A stretch of 64,000 nucleotides of DNA. Source: VFMC01 sp963791635 (GTDB lineage: Bacteria; Actinomycetota; Acidimicrobiia; Acidimicrobiales; Ilumatobacteraceae). The notes beneath the pieces are model-generated. The model saw only the letters and a list, made by a program, of their open reading frames with translations. It had not been told where the DNA came from and searched no databases. Position numbers and translations under genes: made by a program. Position 1 is the stretch's first letter. Each line of letters starts with the position of its first letter. The stretch is from NCBI GenBank assembly GCA_963791635.1, contig CAWBTC010000017.1, positions 372,001 through 436,000 on the forward strand, read 5' to 3'. This document shows positions 26,467 to 35,027 of the stretch, piece after piece.

Positions 26467-27338
26467 CTCGAGCCGAGCGAGAAGCGCGCGGCCTCGCTCT
26501 GGGCTTCATCGGGGTGGCGTGCTTCAGTGCCTCGCTCCCGTTCACGCGGGTCGCGGTCCGCGATCTCGGGGTGATCTTCCCATCGTTCGGCCGGGCAGTG
26601 CTCGCTGCCGCGCTCGCCTCGATCGTGCTTCGCGTCACGCGCACGCCGATGCCGGGCCGTCATCTGTGGAACCGCATGGCGATGGTGGTGGGCGGAGTGG
26701 TGGTGGGGTTTCCTGCGTTCACGGGTCTGGCATTGCAGCACGCGCCGGCGGGCCACGGCTCGGTGGTGATCGGTCTGCTACCTGCGGCCACTGCTGGGTG
26801 GTCGGTGGTGCGCACCGGCGCGCGTCCGTCGGGTCGATACTGGTCGTTCGCCGCGCTCGGCGCGGGGGCGATCGTGGTGCTGACGATCGCTCGGGGCACC
26901 TCGGACGTGGCACTCGGTGATGTGTACCTGTTGGGAGCGATCGGGAGTGCAGCCGTCGGGTACACCGAGGGCGCCGTGGTGAGTCGGGAGATCGGCGGGT
27001 GGCAGACGATCAGTTGGGCCGTGGTGTTCGGCCTGCCGATCACGGTGCCGCTCACCTTGATCGGGCTGGGGCCCGTGGGCTTCGACGAACCGCTGACGGC
27101 GTGGATCGGCTTCGTCTACCTCGGCTCGGTGTCGATGTTCCTGGGCTTCTTCGCCTGGTATGCCGGGTTGGCGATGGGCGGCATCGCGCGAGTGAGCCAG
27201 ATCCAGTTGTTGCAGCCCATGCTGTCGCTGATGTGGGCCACACTGTTCCTGCACGAGCGCCTCGATGTGTTGATCGTGGTCGTGGCCATCGTGGTGCTGG
27301 CATCCGTCGCCGGTTCGCGACGCTCCGCCATCGCATGA
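26445..27338 (+). CDS. EamA/DMT-family transporter
   Basis: This 297-residue integral membrane protein has about ten hydrophobic helices in two five-helix EamA halves: GLALGFIGVACFSASLPFTR opens half one, and YLLGAIGSAAVGYTEGAVV opens half two. DMT transporters export amino acids, metabolites or drugs. The position next to a MocR regulator, with a RidA gene 29 bases downstream, suggests export of an amino acid or related reactive amine (inference). The start is GTG 26445, which reads MTIVDNATRA and overlaps the regulator's first codons on the other strand. No Shine-Dalgarno is visible, consistent with a leaderless message. Confidence 0.85.
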   Translation: MTIVDNATRAEREARGLALGFIGVACFSASLPFTRVAVRDLGVIFPSFGRAVLAAALASIVLRVTRTPMPGRHLWNRMAMVVGGVVVGFPAFTGLALQHAPAGHGSVVIGLLPAATAGWSVVRTGARPSGRYWSFAALGAGAIVVLTIARGTSDVALGDVYLLGAIGSAAVGYTEGAVVSREIGGWQTISWAVVFGLPITVPLTLIGLGPVGFDEPLTAWIGFVYLGSVSMFLGFFAWYAGLAMGGIARVSQIQLLQPMLSLMWATLFLHERLDVLIVVVAIVVLASVAGSRRSAIA

Positions 27339-27367
27339 ACGCAACGACCTCCTGAAGGGATCACCAC

Positions 27368-27748
27368 ATGCCGCGTACTGCCATCACTGCGCCGGGGGCT
27401 GCTGCTGTCGGGCCGTACTCACATGCAGCCGAGCAGCACGGCTTCGTGTACCTGAGCGGGCAGACCCCGGTCGAGCCGGGCACGACGACGCTCGTGGGTG
27501 GGGGCATCGAGGCGCAGACGCGTCAGTGCCTGGCCAACCTCGGTGCGGTCCTGGCGTCGGCCAGGCTCACCCTCGCCGACGTCGTGAAGTGCAGCGTGTT
27601 CCTCACCGACATGGACGACTTCGCTGCGATGAACGCGGTGTACGCCGACGTTTTCGCGCAGCCGTATCCGGCACGCACGACGATCGGTGTGGCCGCGTTG
27701 CCATTGGGTGCCTCGATCGAGATCGAGATGGTGGCGGCACGTCCGTAG
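27368..27748 (+). CDS. RidA family enamine/imine deaminase
   Basis: A 126-residue protein of the usual RidA length. GPYSHAAEQHGFVYLSGQ near the start, GGGIEAQTRQCLANL in the middle, and the catalytic region DVVKCSVFLTDM...YPARTTIGVAALPLGASIEIEM near the end (including the RTT arginine) are all present. RidA hydrolyses reactive enamine/imine intermediates made by PLP enzymes. It is the second gene of a probable operon with the EamA exporter, behind a PLP-binding MocR regulator. The three suggest handling of an amino acid or PLP-derived reactive amine. A GAAGGGA ribosome site precedes the ATG. Confidence 0.88.
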   Translation: MPRTAITAPGAAAVGPYSHAAEQHGFVYLSGQTPVEPGTTTLVGGGIEAQTRQCLANLGAVLASARLTLADVVKCSVFLTDMDDFAAMNAVYADVFAQPYPARTTIGVAALPLGASIEIEMVAARP

Positions 27749-27770
27749 CTCCGAGCAGGGTCGTTGACCG

Positions 27771-27992
27771 TCAGGCGACGGAGGAGTGTTGCTTGGCTGC
27801 CTGGTGATCGCCCCGAGCGGCCAGCAGCCACGCGATCGTGCCGACCAGGCCGAGCAGGCCCGAGATCAGTGCGATACGAGCTGCGGTGTCACGAGGGCCG
27901 CGCGGCAGCACCGCGGAGGCGAAGCCTGCGACGGCGCCGACGGTGCTGATGGCGGCTGCGGCGTAGTTGATGGTGCTGCTGTCGGTCTGCAT
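27771..27992 (-). CDS. Small two-helix membrane protein
   Basis: A 73-residue protein with hydrophobic segments at about 10-30 (YAAAAISTVGAVAGFASAVL) and 40-60 (ALISGLLGLVGTIAWLLAA), joined by a polar loop RGPRDTAAR. The ATG at 27992 is chosen because the longer upstream frame is arginine-rich shadow sequence. It converges with RidA (22 bases between stops) and lies downstream of NERD-like paralogue B on the same strand. No family is recognised. Confidence 0.5.
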   Translation of the reverse strand: MQTDSSTINYAAAAISTVGAVAGFASAVLPRGPRDTAARIALISGLLGLVGTIAWLLAARGDHQAAKQHSSVA

Positions 27993-28063
27993 CGGAGCCG
28001 ACAGTAGCGGTTCTCTCAGACCCGTTCCGGAGGCGTCGTCACGCAATCGTCCACCCTCGAGCG

Positions 28064-28549
28064 TCAGTCGTGCGAGAGCGAAGGGATGGGGGCGGCGTGT
28101 TCGACGATCAGGGCGATGGTCTCGCTGTCGAGTTCGGCGGGCAGGTTGCTCAGCCAACGGTCGAGCATGTGCTCGTGCACGATGTCGACTCCGTCGGGGC
28201 GGGGCACGATGTGGGCATCGTCGCCGGCCAGCACGATCACCGGGGTGACGGGGATCTCGATGCCGCAGGCCCAGCTGAGCAGCTGTGAGGCGAGTTCGGC
28301 GGTGAGGCACGGGGTGCTCATCTGGTTCTGATGATCGTGCGCCCAGGGCCGGTTGGCCTGGAGACCGAGTGGCATCGTGGCGTGGCGGCGCACGTCGAGC
28401 ACGAACACGCCCCCGGGGCCGAGGACCACCGGGCGATCCACGCTGGGGACGTACAGGTGGTGCCAGCCGCCTGGCAGCAGATCGGTGACCAGGGTGGCCT
28501 GGCTGGCGACTTCTTCGACGAGTCGGATCAGCGGCGGTGTGAACGTCAT
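28064..28549 (-). CDS. Degenerate NERD-like protein (paralogue B)
   Basis: A 161-residue soluble protein and close relative of the product of 24450-24935. LLPGGWHHLYVPSVDRPVVLGPGGVFVLDVRRH (about 24-56) is the NERD-type opening; the active strand is LDVR, with an acidic residue but Arg in place of the expected Lys. TAELASQLLSWA and the C-terminal VHEHMLDRWL...IALIVEHA are shared in layout with paralogue A. AAGGA lies close before the ATG, overlapping the conserved leader. Function is unknown. NERD domains are linked to DNA processing, but the catalytic residues here look eroded. Confidence 0.55.
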   Translation of the reverse strand: MTFTPPLIRLVEEVASQATLVTDLLPGGWHHLYVPSVDRPVVLGPGGVFVLDVRRHATMPLGLQANRPWAHDHQNQMSTPCLTAELASQLLSWACGIEIPVTPVIVLAGDDAHIVPRPDGVDIVHEHMLDRWLSNLPAELDSETIALIVEHAAPIPSLSHD

Positions 28550-28556
28550 GGATCCT

Positions 28557-28594
28557 TCATCGGTTCGTCAAGCTTCCGTCTGGAGGGGAATCTT
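28557..28594 (-). repeat. Leader repeat, copy 2
   Basis: Second copy of the element described at 24943-24980, seven bases upstream of the paralogue B start. The first 16 bases are identical and the remainder aligns with one or two single-base gaps. The two copies lie in the same orientation and enclose the MocR/EamA/RidA cassette. Confidence 0.6.
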
Positions 28595-28947
28595 GTGATC
28601 GACGCAGCGTGAGATGAGCACGATCCGGCGGCGGGCGCACTGAGCCGCGCGCCCCGCCGTCGAGGCGCGTCCTGGCGGATGCTGCTGCGTGGGTGTACCG
28701 GCATCGGTGGCGACCTTGTGGGCCCGCCGGGTCACGTCCGTCGAGCCTCACGACGGTGACGGTACCGCTCGTGTTCGAACGGGCGGCGACGGGGGGTGAG
28801 CCACCGAGTGAACACTCCATGGTCCCGTGATGATGTCGTCGCCGTCGAGCAACTGTGACCGGCGATCGGCCGACGCGGTCGCGCGACTGTCGGCAGCCGT
28901 GCGGTCGATCGGGAGTCGCGGCTGGGCGGTCGGTGCAGCGCCGGGGG
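28595..28947. other. Gene-free spacer
   Basis: No supportable gene was found. A GC-rich hairpin with one bulge is visible near 28628-28665 (CGGCGGGCGC against GCGCCCCGCCG). Open frames in this stretch are arginine-rich shadows. Confidence 0.4.
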
Positions 28948-29091
28948 TCATGGCTTGCTGTCGGCGTAGGGGGCCAGGTCGATGCCGGGCCAACGTGAAG
29001 CGACGTCGCGCAGGGTCTGCTCGTTCCAGTACTCGTGGCCCGGTTTCGGGAAGCCGAACAGGTCGCGCTCTCGAGGGTTTGTGTTGGCCAT
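28948..29091 (-). CDS. Small hypothetical protein (47 residues)
   Basis: The sequence from ATG 29091 has amino-acid composition typical of a real protein: acidic and basic residues are balanced, with FGFPKPGHEYWNEQTLRDV and ASRWPGIDLAPY. The frame upstream of this ATG is of lower quality. No family is recognised with confidence. It stands alone, divergent from the phosphatase gene at 29292. A start at the upstream GTG (three codons earlier) is also possible. Confidence 0.5.
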   Translation of the reverse strand: MANTNPRERDLFGFPKPGHEYWNEQTLRDVASRWPGIDLAPYADSKP

Positions 29092-29291
29092 GAGCGACAC
29101 GAACGACGGATGGTTCGCTCGTCCTGGCCAGCTCATCTTGCCCAGTCCAGGATGGCGGTGGTGGCGAGTCGAGATGTTCTGTGGTTGTGACGCCTTCGTC
29201 GCCGTCGACGTTGGCGCAGCCGTGCAGACCAGCGATGCTGTCAAGTCCGCTTGCGCGGGTGATCAATGTGACGAGCGATTGAAGGATTCCC

Positions 29292-29909
29292 GTGGCGAAG
29301 AAGCAGCCGACCAAGGCACCCCGGTTCGAACCGATGCAGTACTGGCGCAAGCTGTGCTGGGTCACCCCCCAGATCGTGATCAGCGGCGATCTGCCGGAGG
29401 GCGCTGCCAAGGGTCGTGGGCTCGATCAGTGGGTCGCCGCAGGCGTGACGCACATCATCGATACCCGCCTCGAGCACAGCGACGAGAAGTTCGTGGCCAA
29501 GCATGCGCCCGACATGGGTTACTCATGGGTGGGCGTGGACGACCATGGCGGTCGTCAACCTGACACGTGGTTCGCCGAAGGTGTGGCCGCAGCCACCGAG
29601 GCGCTGGCCACGCCCGATGCCAGGGTGATGATCCACTGCCACATGGGCGTGAACCGCGGTCCGTCGATGGGCTTTGCGGCGATGTTGGCCACGGGACACG
29701 ATCCCCTCACCGCGCTCGACACGATCCGCGAAAGCCGCCCGATCGCAGCCGTCATGTATGCCGAGGATGCCATTGGGTGGTTCCACCGTTCGCGTGGTTC
29801 GGACACCTGGGTGGCCGAGAACCAGACGAAGGCAGTGCGCGACTGGTTGAACGCCAACCCGATCGACACCGATTGGATCAGCAGCCGCCTCTGGCACAAG
29901 GGCGGCTGA
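29292..29909 (+). CDS. Dual-specificity/tyrosine-type protein phosphatase
   Basis: The protein has 205 residues. The signature HCxxGxxRxxS is present as HCHMGVNRGPS, with nucleophile Cys116 and phosphate-binding Arg122. The general acid is probably Asp83 or Asp84 in VGVDDHGGRQPD. It begins at GTG with AAGGA upstream. It should dephosphorylate Tyr/Ser/Thr or another phospho-ester in the cytosol. No kinase is nearby. The N-terminal 25 residues (FEPMQYWRKLCWVTPQIVISGD) act as the usual lead-in strand of DSP domains. Confidence 0.8.
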   Translation: MAKKQPTKAPRFEPMQYWRKLCWVTPQIVISGDLPEGAAKGRGLDQWVAAGVTHIIDTRLEHSDEKFVAKHAPDMGYSWVGVDDHGGRQPDTWFAEGVAAATEALATPDARVMIHCHMGVNRGPSMGFAAMLATGHDPLTALDTIRESRPIAAVMYAEDAIGWFHRSRGSDTWVAENQTKAVRDWLNANPIDTDWISSRLWHKGG

Positions 29910-30004
29910 GGCGCCGACCCGAGTCTCGGCGATTGCCCGGACGTAGGCCAGGCTCGCGACGGCGAATGGTGCCGTGAGCCCCCGGCCGAGCCTGATGTTC
30001 TGCC

Positions 30005-30476
30005 TCAGAGATAGCCGGGCTGGTCGGGTTCGGGATTTCGGTAGCCGGGGTCCTTGGTCTCTTCGAAGAACGGCTTGCCGCCATGGGCTTGCACGATCTG
30101 GGGGCCGAAGTGGTCCGATGCCATGGCGACGGTGCGGCAGATCTGGGAGAACTCGTCACGTCGGTGTCATGAGCGCAAGCGATTCGCCCACGAACATCAC
30201 CTGCTGGCCCAACCACATCGTGCGAACGAACGACAGTCTGGCGTTGATCTCGTTCAGCGATTCCAGCAGCCAGGCTTCTTCTCCACGTCCTGTGCCACCA
30301 CTGCGAACACCCGGATGACCGGCACCTCGTCTCCATCGACGCGGGCGAAGAAGCCGGCGTTCTCGATCTTGATGAAGTAGTCGCCGCTGTCTCGCGGGCA
30401 CTGCCTTCTCGATGCCGGTGAGGCGCTCGATCAGCGTCTCGAGGTGCGAGCGAGCGATGTCGTTGTTGAGACCCAC
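30005..30476 (-). pseudogene. YbjN-like gene broken by four frameshifts
   Basis: Reading the minus strand and changing frame four times (near 30394, 30271, 30156 and 30026) restores one continuous protein. It runs from GLNNDIARSHLETLIERLTG through DSGDYFIKIENAGFFARVDG and LLESLNEINARLSFVRTMWL to DEFSQICRTVAMASDHFGPQ, ending ...NPEPDQPGYL-stop. The pattern fits the YbjN/T3SS-chaperone-like family common in actinobacteria. The frameshifts are single-base, and conserved codons flank each one, so this is either recent decay or poor sequence quality. GTG 30476 is a plausible start. The neighbours on both sides are intact. Confidence 0.65.
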
Positions 30477-30535
30477 GACGCAGGATGTTGACACAGGGCG
30501 GCCGAACATTCCCTCGACGGGGAGCATCCGGCCGA

Positions 30536-31330
30536 TCAGCGTTCGACGTGCACCTTGGTGCGGTAGGGGCCAACCTGCCACGCAGCTCGACGGAACGGCA
30601 GCCACTCACCGAGTGGCATCCGCAACCGATCGGCGACGATGCCGAGCACCGCAGGGTTGTAGCCGAGACCACAGTGGCTGCCGTACACCTCGACGTTCTC
30701 CGATCGCGGCCCGGGCACATCGACGCACGAGCGCCACGGCACCACGCCGTCGGACTTGGTGAACACAGCCGTCGACGGCACCGTCGGCGCACCCGTGTAC
30801 GGCTCGCGCCGGAAGTCGACCGAGTGTGGACGACGCAGACCGTGGATGGGGGCCGTGCGATCGAACCAACGACCGACGTTGGTCTCCTCGGCGCCGGTGA
30901 GTCGGAACGGGCTGCCGAGCGTGATGATGTGCCGCACCTTCTCCGGGAAGCGTGCCGCCAACGCCCGCGAGTACAGACCGCCGAGGCTCCATCCCACGAG
31001 CGTCACGGGCTGACCGCCATGTCGCTCGTGGATCTCCTCGAAACGGTTGATCATGCCGTCGACGATGCGCTGCGACGGGCCCAGGTTCTGGCCGAGGTGC
31101 CAGCCGTGCACCGAGTAGTCGAGTCGGGCGAGCACGTAGCGCAGCGAGTTGGTCGACTGGTCGGAGGCAGTGAACCCGGGGAGCACCATCACGGGGCGAC
31201 CATCGCCGGTCGGCAGGCGGGTCAACAATGGAGTCAGTGCCGTGAACGCCAACAGCTCGCCGGTTGCTCGCGCCGGCTCGGTGGCGAACGTGACGGCCGA
31301 TGGATTCCGGAACTGAGGCTGCGTCGGCAT
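30536..31330 (-). CDS. Alpha/beta hydrolase (lipase-like)
   Basis: The protein has 264 residues. The nucleophile elbow is GWSLGG (Ser115). Asp194 in FTKSDGVVPWRSC and His219 in YGSHCGLGYNPAVL complete a plausible triad. The oxyanion strand PVMVLPGFTASD lies near 46-57. This organisation (HGPG-like loop, GWSLGG, SDGVVPW) matches the PGAP1/triacylglycerol-lipase-like hydrolases of actinobacteria. No signal peptide is seen. The substrate is unknown, though esters of long-chain acids are likely by family. Confidence 0.8.
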   Translation of the reverse strand: MPTQPQFRNPSAVTFATEPARATGELLAFTALTPLLTRLPTGDGRPVMVLPGFTASDQSTNSLRYVLARLDYSVHGWHLGQNLGPSQRIVDGMINRFEEIHERHGGQPVTLVGWSLGGLYSRALAARFPEKVRHIITLGSPFRLTGAEETNVGRWFDRTAPIHGLRRPHSVDFRREPYTGAPTVPSTAVFTKSDGVVPWRSCVDVPGPRSENVEVYGSHCGLGYNPAVLGIVADRLRMPLGEWLPFRRAAWQVGPYRTKVHVER

Positions 31331-31426
31331 GCCGCCAGTCTTTCACCCAAGCCCCGCCGTCAGCGCCCCCGGCGCGCTGAACGCTCGGGATCTCGCTGAA
31401 CGTTGACCGGCGGGTGCTCGGGTGCA

Positions 31427-31509
31427 AGGGGTGGCAGCATCTGCCTGTTCAACCTTGGCGCCACGCATCTCATCGTAGACATCGCCGCCTGCATCATCGG
31501 CCCAGCACC
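31427..31509 (+). pseudogene. Relic of a DTR-repeat domain
   Basis: Within the 348-base gap between the lipase and Usp genes, one frame reads GGSICLFNLGATHLIVDIAA. This is the closing strand of the DTR repeats in the proteases at 4.1-5.9 kb and 36.9-40.4 kb (for example GRVCVYSQGAVDLVVDVSGW). The preceding part of the repeat is absent and the frame soon becomes low-complexity, so this is a leftover fragment. Nothing else is seen in the gap. Confidence 0.5.
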
Positions 31510-31678
31510 TGCATACGTGGCGGGGGAGACCACAGCGGCGGCATCGCGTCGCCGCACTGGGCGTGCCGACTGCCTCGCCCTCGCCGCCCTCGCCGCCGGC
31601 TCAGAGAGCGCCAAGCGACTCGGTACGATCCGCACCGGGTGACGGCGCGTCGTCGCTCGTCGAGGGACGGGGAAAGCC

Positions 31679-32122
31679 ATGGCTGTTGCGGGTGCATCGG
31701 AAGGACTGCGCGAGATCGTGGTCGGGATCTCGGAGGCACCCACCTCTCAGGTGGCTGCTCGGCGAGCGGTTGAGCTCGCGGTGATGGCGGGCGCCCGCGT
31801 CCACTTCGTCACGGCGGTGGAACTCGCCACACAGGAACGCGTCGGTGTGGCCACCGACGTGTTCGTGTTCGACAGCCTCGAACTGGGACGCGAGAGCGTC
31901 GAGCGGTTCGTGAGGTCGATCGACACCGACGTCGAGTACACGGTGACAGCGGTGGAAGGCCCGCCCGCACGCGTGTTGCTCGATGTGGCGAACCAGGTGA
32001 AGGCCGATCTGATCGTGGTGGGCAACGTGCGGATGCAAGGCCTCGGCCGCGTGCTGGGCAGCGTTGGCAACGAAGTGCTGCGCCACGCGCCCTGCAGCGT
32101 GCTCATCGTGAAGACCGTCTGA
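31679..32122 (+). CDS. Universal stress protein (UspA family)
   Basis: A 147-residue protein of the usual single-domain Usp length. The N-terminal IVVGISEAPTSQVAARRAVELA strand-helix and the C-terminal ATP-binding motif VGNVRMQGLGRVLGSVGNEV (G-x2-G-x9-G-S type) followed by PCSVLIVK are clear. It is cytosolic and probably binds ATP. A GGGGAAAG ribosome site precedes the ATG. It converges with the SEC-C gene. Confidence 0.85.
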   Translation: MAVAGASEGLREIVVGISEAPTSQVAARRAVELAVMAGARVHFVTAVELATQERVGVATDVFVFDSLELGRESVERFVRSIDTDVEYTVTAVEGPPARVLLDVANQVKADLIVVGNVRMQGLGRVLGSVGNEVLRHAPCSVLIVKTV

Positions 32123-32182
32123 ACGACGGCCGCCACGGCAATCCGGGGTCGGCTCGGCTGAGGCTTTGTCGGGAGGGTGGCG

Positions 32183-34138
32183 TCAGCCCAGAGCGCCCGC
32201 TGGGCCGTCGTCGTCCTGGAACTCGGGAGCGAAGCACTTGCCCACCACGTCGGCCACGTCCAGAGCTTCGCCATCGGCGAGCACATCGAGCACCTGCTGG
32301 GTCAACAGTGTCGGCACCGGCACGAACCCGAAGTACGAGATCAGGTCGTTGCCCACCGGCAGCAGACGCGCCACCACGTGCGATCCCTGCTCGAGGTGCG
32401 TGCCGCGCACCGAGGAGATCCGCACCTCCTCGTCCGACGTCATGTCGGTCAGTGCCAGCCAATCGGCGCCGTGGCCGTCCACGCGGTAGAGCGAGCGATC
32501 GGCCAGCAACCACAACGACGCAAGCTCCCGCTCGTCCTTGGGCAACAACCTGCTGCGTCGATCGATGAACCGGCGGAATCCACCCAGCTCGTCCAACGCG
32601 AGGTCGTAGATCAGTTCGCTGTCGATCACCTGCGACAGCAACTGAGCGCCACCGCCGGCGGCATCGACCAGTGCCATCGCCAGTTCGGCCTGCTCGTGCG
32701 CCAGGTGCTCGCCGACGAAGCGACACCCCTTGCGATACAGCCACGCGGCACGGTCGTGGAGCGGGAACTGCTCGTTGCCGAGATGGCATGCCTTGTACTT
32801 CTTGCCGGAGCCGCAGGGGCACGGATCGTTGCGTCCTGTCGTGGTCTTCGGCCTCGACAGAAAGGGTTCGATCTCGCCCCACACCACGCCGCCGACGTGT
32901 GGGTCGTCGGCTCGAACCTTGCCGGCGCGCAGCAACCTGGCTGCCTCCCGCGCATCACCGCGGTCGGCGGCGATCCCGGCAAGCATCGCATGCGCCCGAG
33001 GATGCGGATCGTGGGTCACGGCTCGCTCAAGCGCGGAGATCGCTTCGTCGGTGCGACCGAGGATCTCCCAGCACTCCGCGGCGACCACCTCCGGGCCGCT
33101 GCATCCCGGCCCATCGGCCACGTGCTCCAACAGCGCAGCACTGAACGACAAGAGATCCATCGCGCTGCGGCCGTGCTCGATCGCCTCGTGAACGAACACC
33201 CGGCACACGTCGGCGCTGTTCAACGCCATCGCCAACACGAACGCGTTGTCCTGCTGTTCGCCTTCGACCCCGAGCGCGTCGGCACGGTCGTCGACCACGG
33301 AAGAACACGCACCGAGCAGCATCATCACCGAGGTCGTGTCGTCCTTGGACAGCTCGTGGTGGGCACGCAGTTCGTGGAAGCGCCGGGCGGCGTTCGCCTC
33401 GGTCCAGGCGGTGCCGATCGGGCCGATCCAGTCGCCGTTCTGCTCGAGCCCCGCCTCGGCGAGCAGTGCGGTCATCGGCGGGATCGGTTGTGAACGAAAG
33501 ACCTCACCGTGGTCGACGAACGCTTGCACGAACACCATGCCGTGCTCGGCGATGCGCACCGCGTCGGCATCCTCGTCGCCGTCGAGCGGATCGTCGATCA
33601 CTTCGGCTTCCAGATCGAACGCGGCGTGGAACGCGCTCGCCATCGCCGGGTCCACCCTGAGGCTGCCGGTCGCCGGCGCAATCGACACGCCGTCGCGACG
33701 GAACTCGAAGATCGCGGACCGTCCGGCGACGTCGCTCAACCACCCACTCGGACCAGTGAGACACACACAGGTGTCGTTCAGCTCGTGATGCACGACCCCG
33801 ATCGAGTTGCCGCGTTCGTCGAACAGCTCTGTCTCGTGCCAGTGCCAGAAGGTGATCACCTCCACTCCCTGGTCGAGCTCCAACGAGTCGCCGGGGTCGG
33901 CCGGTACGTCCAACCACCACTTCGAGCCGTGCAGCACCGACGGCAGGTTCACCCACTTGTCGCCAACCGGCACGTTGTCGTCGCCGAGCAGTTCGAACAA
34001 GAGGTCGTGGGGATCGGTGCCGAGCCGCAGGCTTGACGCCTCCATCGCCTCGACCAGTTCCTCGGGCGTGTGCGGACGTTCACGGAGCAGCGCGTGGGCT
34101 CGATCGCTGATGGCTTCGAGACTCGACAAAGTGGTCAC
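32183..34138 (-). CDS. SEC-C motif protein
   Basis: The protein has 651 residues from GTG 34138. The zinc-binding SEC-C motif GRNDPCPCGSGKKYKACH lies at about residues 434-451. The preceding 100 residues have TPR-like character (AVTHDPHPRAHAMLAGIAAD). The N-terminal half is acidic and without a known family. SEC-C motifs occur at the end of SecA and in many poorly characterised nucleic-acid or chaperone-linked proteins. It is divergent from the DUF7002-like gene. The much longer open frame upstream is antisense to that gene and to the NERD gene and was discarded. Confidence 0.65.
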   Translation of the reverse strand: MTTLSSLEAISDRAHALLRERPHTPEELVEAMEASSLRLGTDPHDLLFELLGDDNVPVGDKWVNLPSVLHGSKWWLDVPADPGDSLELDQGVEVITFWHWHETELFDERGNSIGVVHHELNDTCVCLTGPSGWLSDVAGRSAIFEFRRDGVSIAPATGSLRVDPAMASAFHAAFDLEAEVIDDPLDGDEDADAVRIAEHGMVFVQAFVDHGEVFRSQPIPPMTALLAEAGLEQNGDWIGPIGTAWTEANAARRFHELRAHHELSKDDTTSVMMLLGACSSVVDDRADALGVEGEQQDNAFVLAMALNSADVCRVFVHEAIEHGRSAMDLLSFSAALLEHVADGPGCSGPEVVAAECWEILGRTDEAISALERAVTHDPHPRAHAMLAGIAADRGDAREAARLLRAGKVRADDPHVGGVVWGEIEPFLSRPKTTTGRNDPCPCGSGKKYKACHLGNEQFPLHDRAAWLYRKGCRFVGEHLAHEQAELAMALVDAAGGGAQLLSQVIDSELIYDLALDELGGFRRFIDRRSRLLPKDERELASLWLLADRSLYRVDGHGADWLALTDMTSDEEVRISSVRGTHLEQGSHVVARLLPVGNDLISYFGFVPVPTLLTQQVLDVLADGEALDVADVVGKCFAPEFQDDDGPAGALG

Positions 34139-34342
34139 GCCCTCAGTGTGGCAGGCCGTTCGCCGACGCGAACCGGTGCGTTCCGCACCCGATCCAGGTG
34201 GCGGTGCCCATCTCCGCAGGGTGATCGTCGAAGGTTTCACGTGGTGAGAGACACTTCCATCTGGACCGGATCGGTGGAGAACGGTGCCAAAGGTGGGAGA
34301 ATGGGTATCCCAGATGGCTTCGGCCGAGGAGAGTGCCGGACG

Positions 34343-34933
34343 ATGACGCCTGACCAGTTCAAGAAGTGGTGCCCGGGCCTGTGGCACGTAGCCCCCGGTG
34401 GCACCTGGGAGATCATCCGCGAGGAGGGTTTCAAGACCGCCGCCCAGCTCCAGAGCGTGGCAGTGCCCGCCGGTGACGGCGGCGCCGAGACCGTGGTGAT
34501 CGAGACCAGCCAAGGTTCGTACGTTCGCAAGCGCCGCGATCCGGGCTCCTACATGGGCGACGAAGACACCGTGAACACCTGGGTGAACATGCTCGATTCC
34601 CGCGTGTACCTCTTTGCCAATCGCATTCCCATGGACAAGCTCCTCGCGAAGCAGCTCGCCCGCGACGACGGCGCCCAGGACATCCTGATCATCTCCACAC
34701 AGCGGCTCCTCGACGCAATGCGACCCAGCATCGAGCTCAGCTCGCAGAACTCCAGCGCCGTGGCCCGTGTGCCGGGCCCCGAGAAGCTCGCCGAGATGTT
34801 CCTCCCGCTGTCGCGTTTCCCCGACAAGCGCCCGGCCGAAGTGACCGTTCTCGGTGGTTTCGATGCCAAGGGCATCGTCATCCGCGCCGAGCGCCACTAC
34901 GCCGACGGTCACTACGACGTTCTTGCTGTCTGA
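34343..34933 (+). CDS. DUF7002-like protein
   Basis: A 196-residue soluble protein. The N-terminus WCPGLWHVAPGGTWEIIREEGFKTAAQL has the form of DUF7002, in which a His in LYH/LWH is followed by W-x-x-I-x-x-x-G. The C-terminal DKRPAEVTVLGGFDAKGIVIRAERHY is also compatible. The layout recalls ADP-ribosyltransferase-like folds, but no catalytic triad can be assigned, so function is unknown. ATG 34343 has GAGGAG upstream; an in-frame ATG at 34301 is an alternative. It sits between the divergent SEC-C gene and a co-directional zinc-finger/NERD gene 94 bases downstream. Confidence 0.55.
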   Translation: MTPDQFKKWCPGLWHVAPGGTWEIIREEGFKTAAQLQSVAVPAGDGGAETVVIETSQGSYVRKRRDPGSYMGDEDTVNTWVNMLDSRVYLFANRIPMDKLLAKQLARDDGAQDILIISTQRLLDAMRPSIELSSQNSSAVARVPGPEKLAEMFLPLSRFPDKRPAEVTVLGGFDAKGIVIRAERHYADGHYDVLAV

Positions 34934-35027
34934 TCGGTTGAGACACTGATCAGGTCTGACCTGGTCACCGTCACATCCTGGTCGGATATCGGGCATGTCT
35001 TCAGCAGCGGGTGATCGCTGCCGATGA

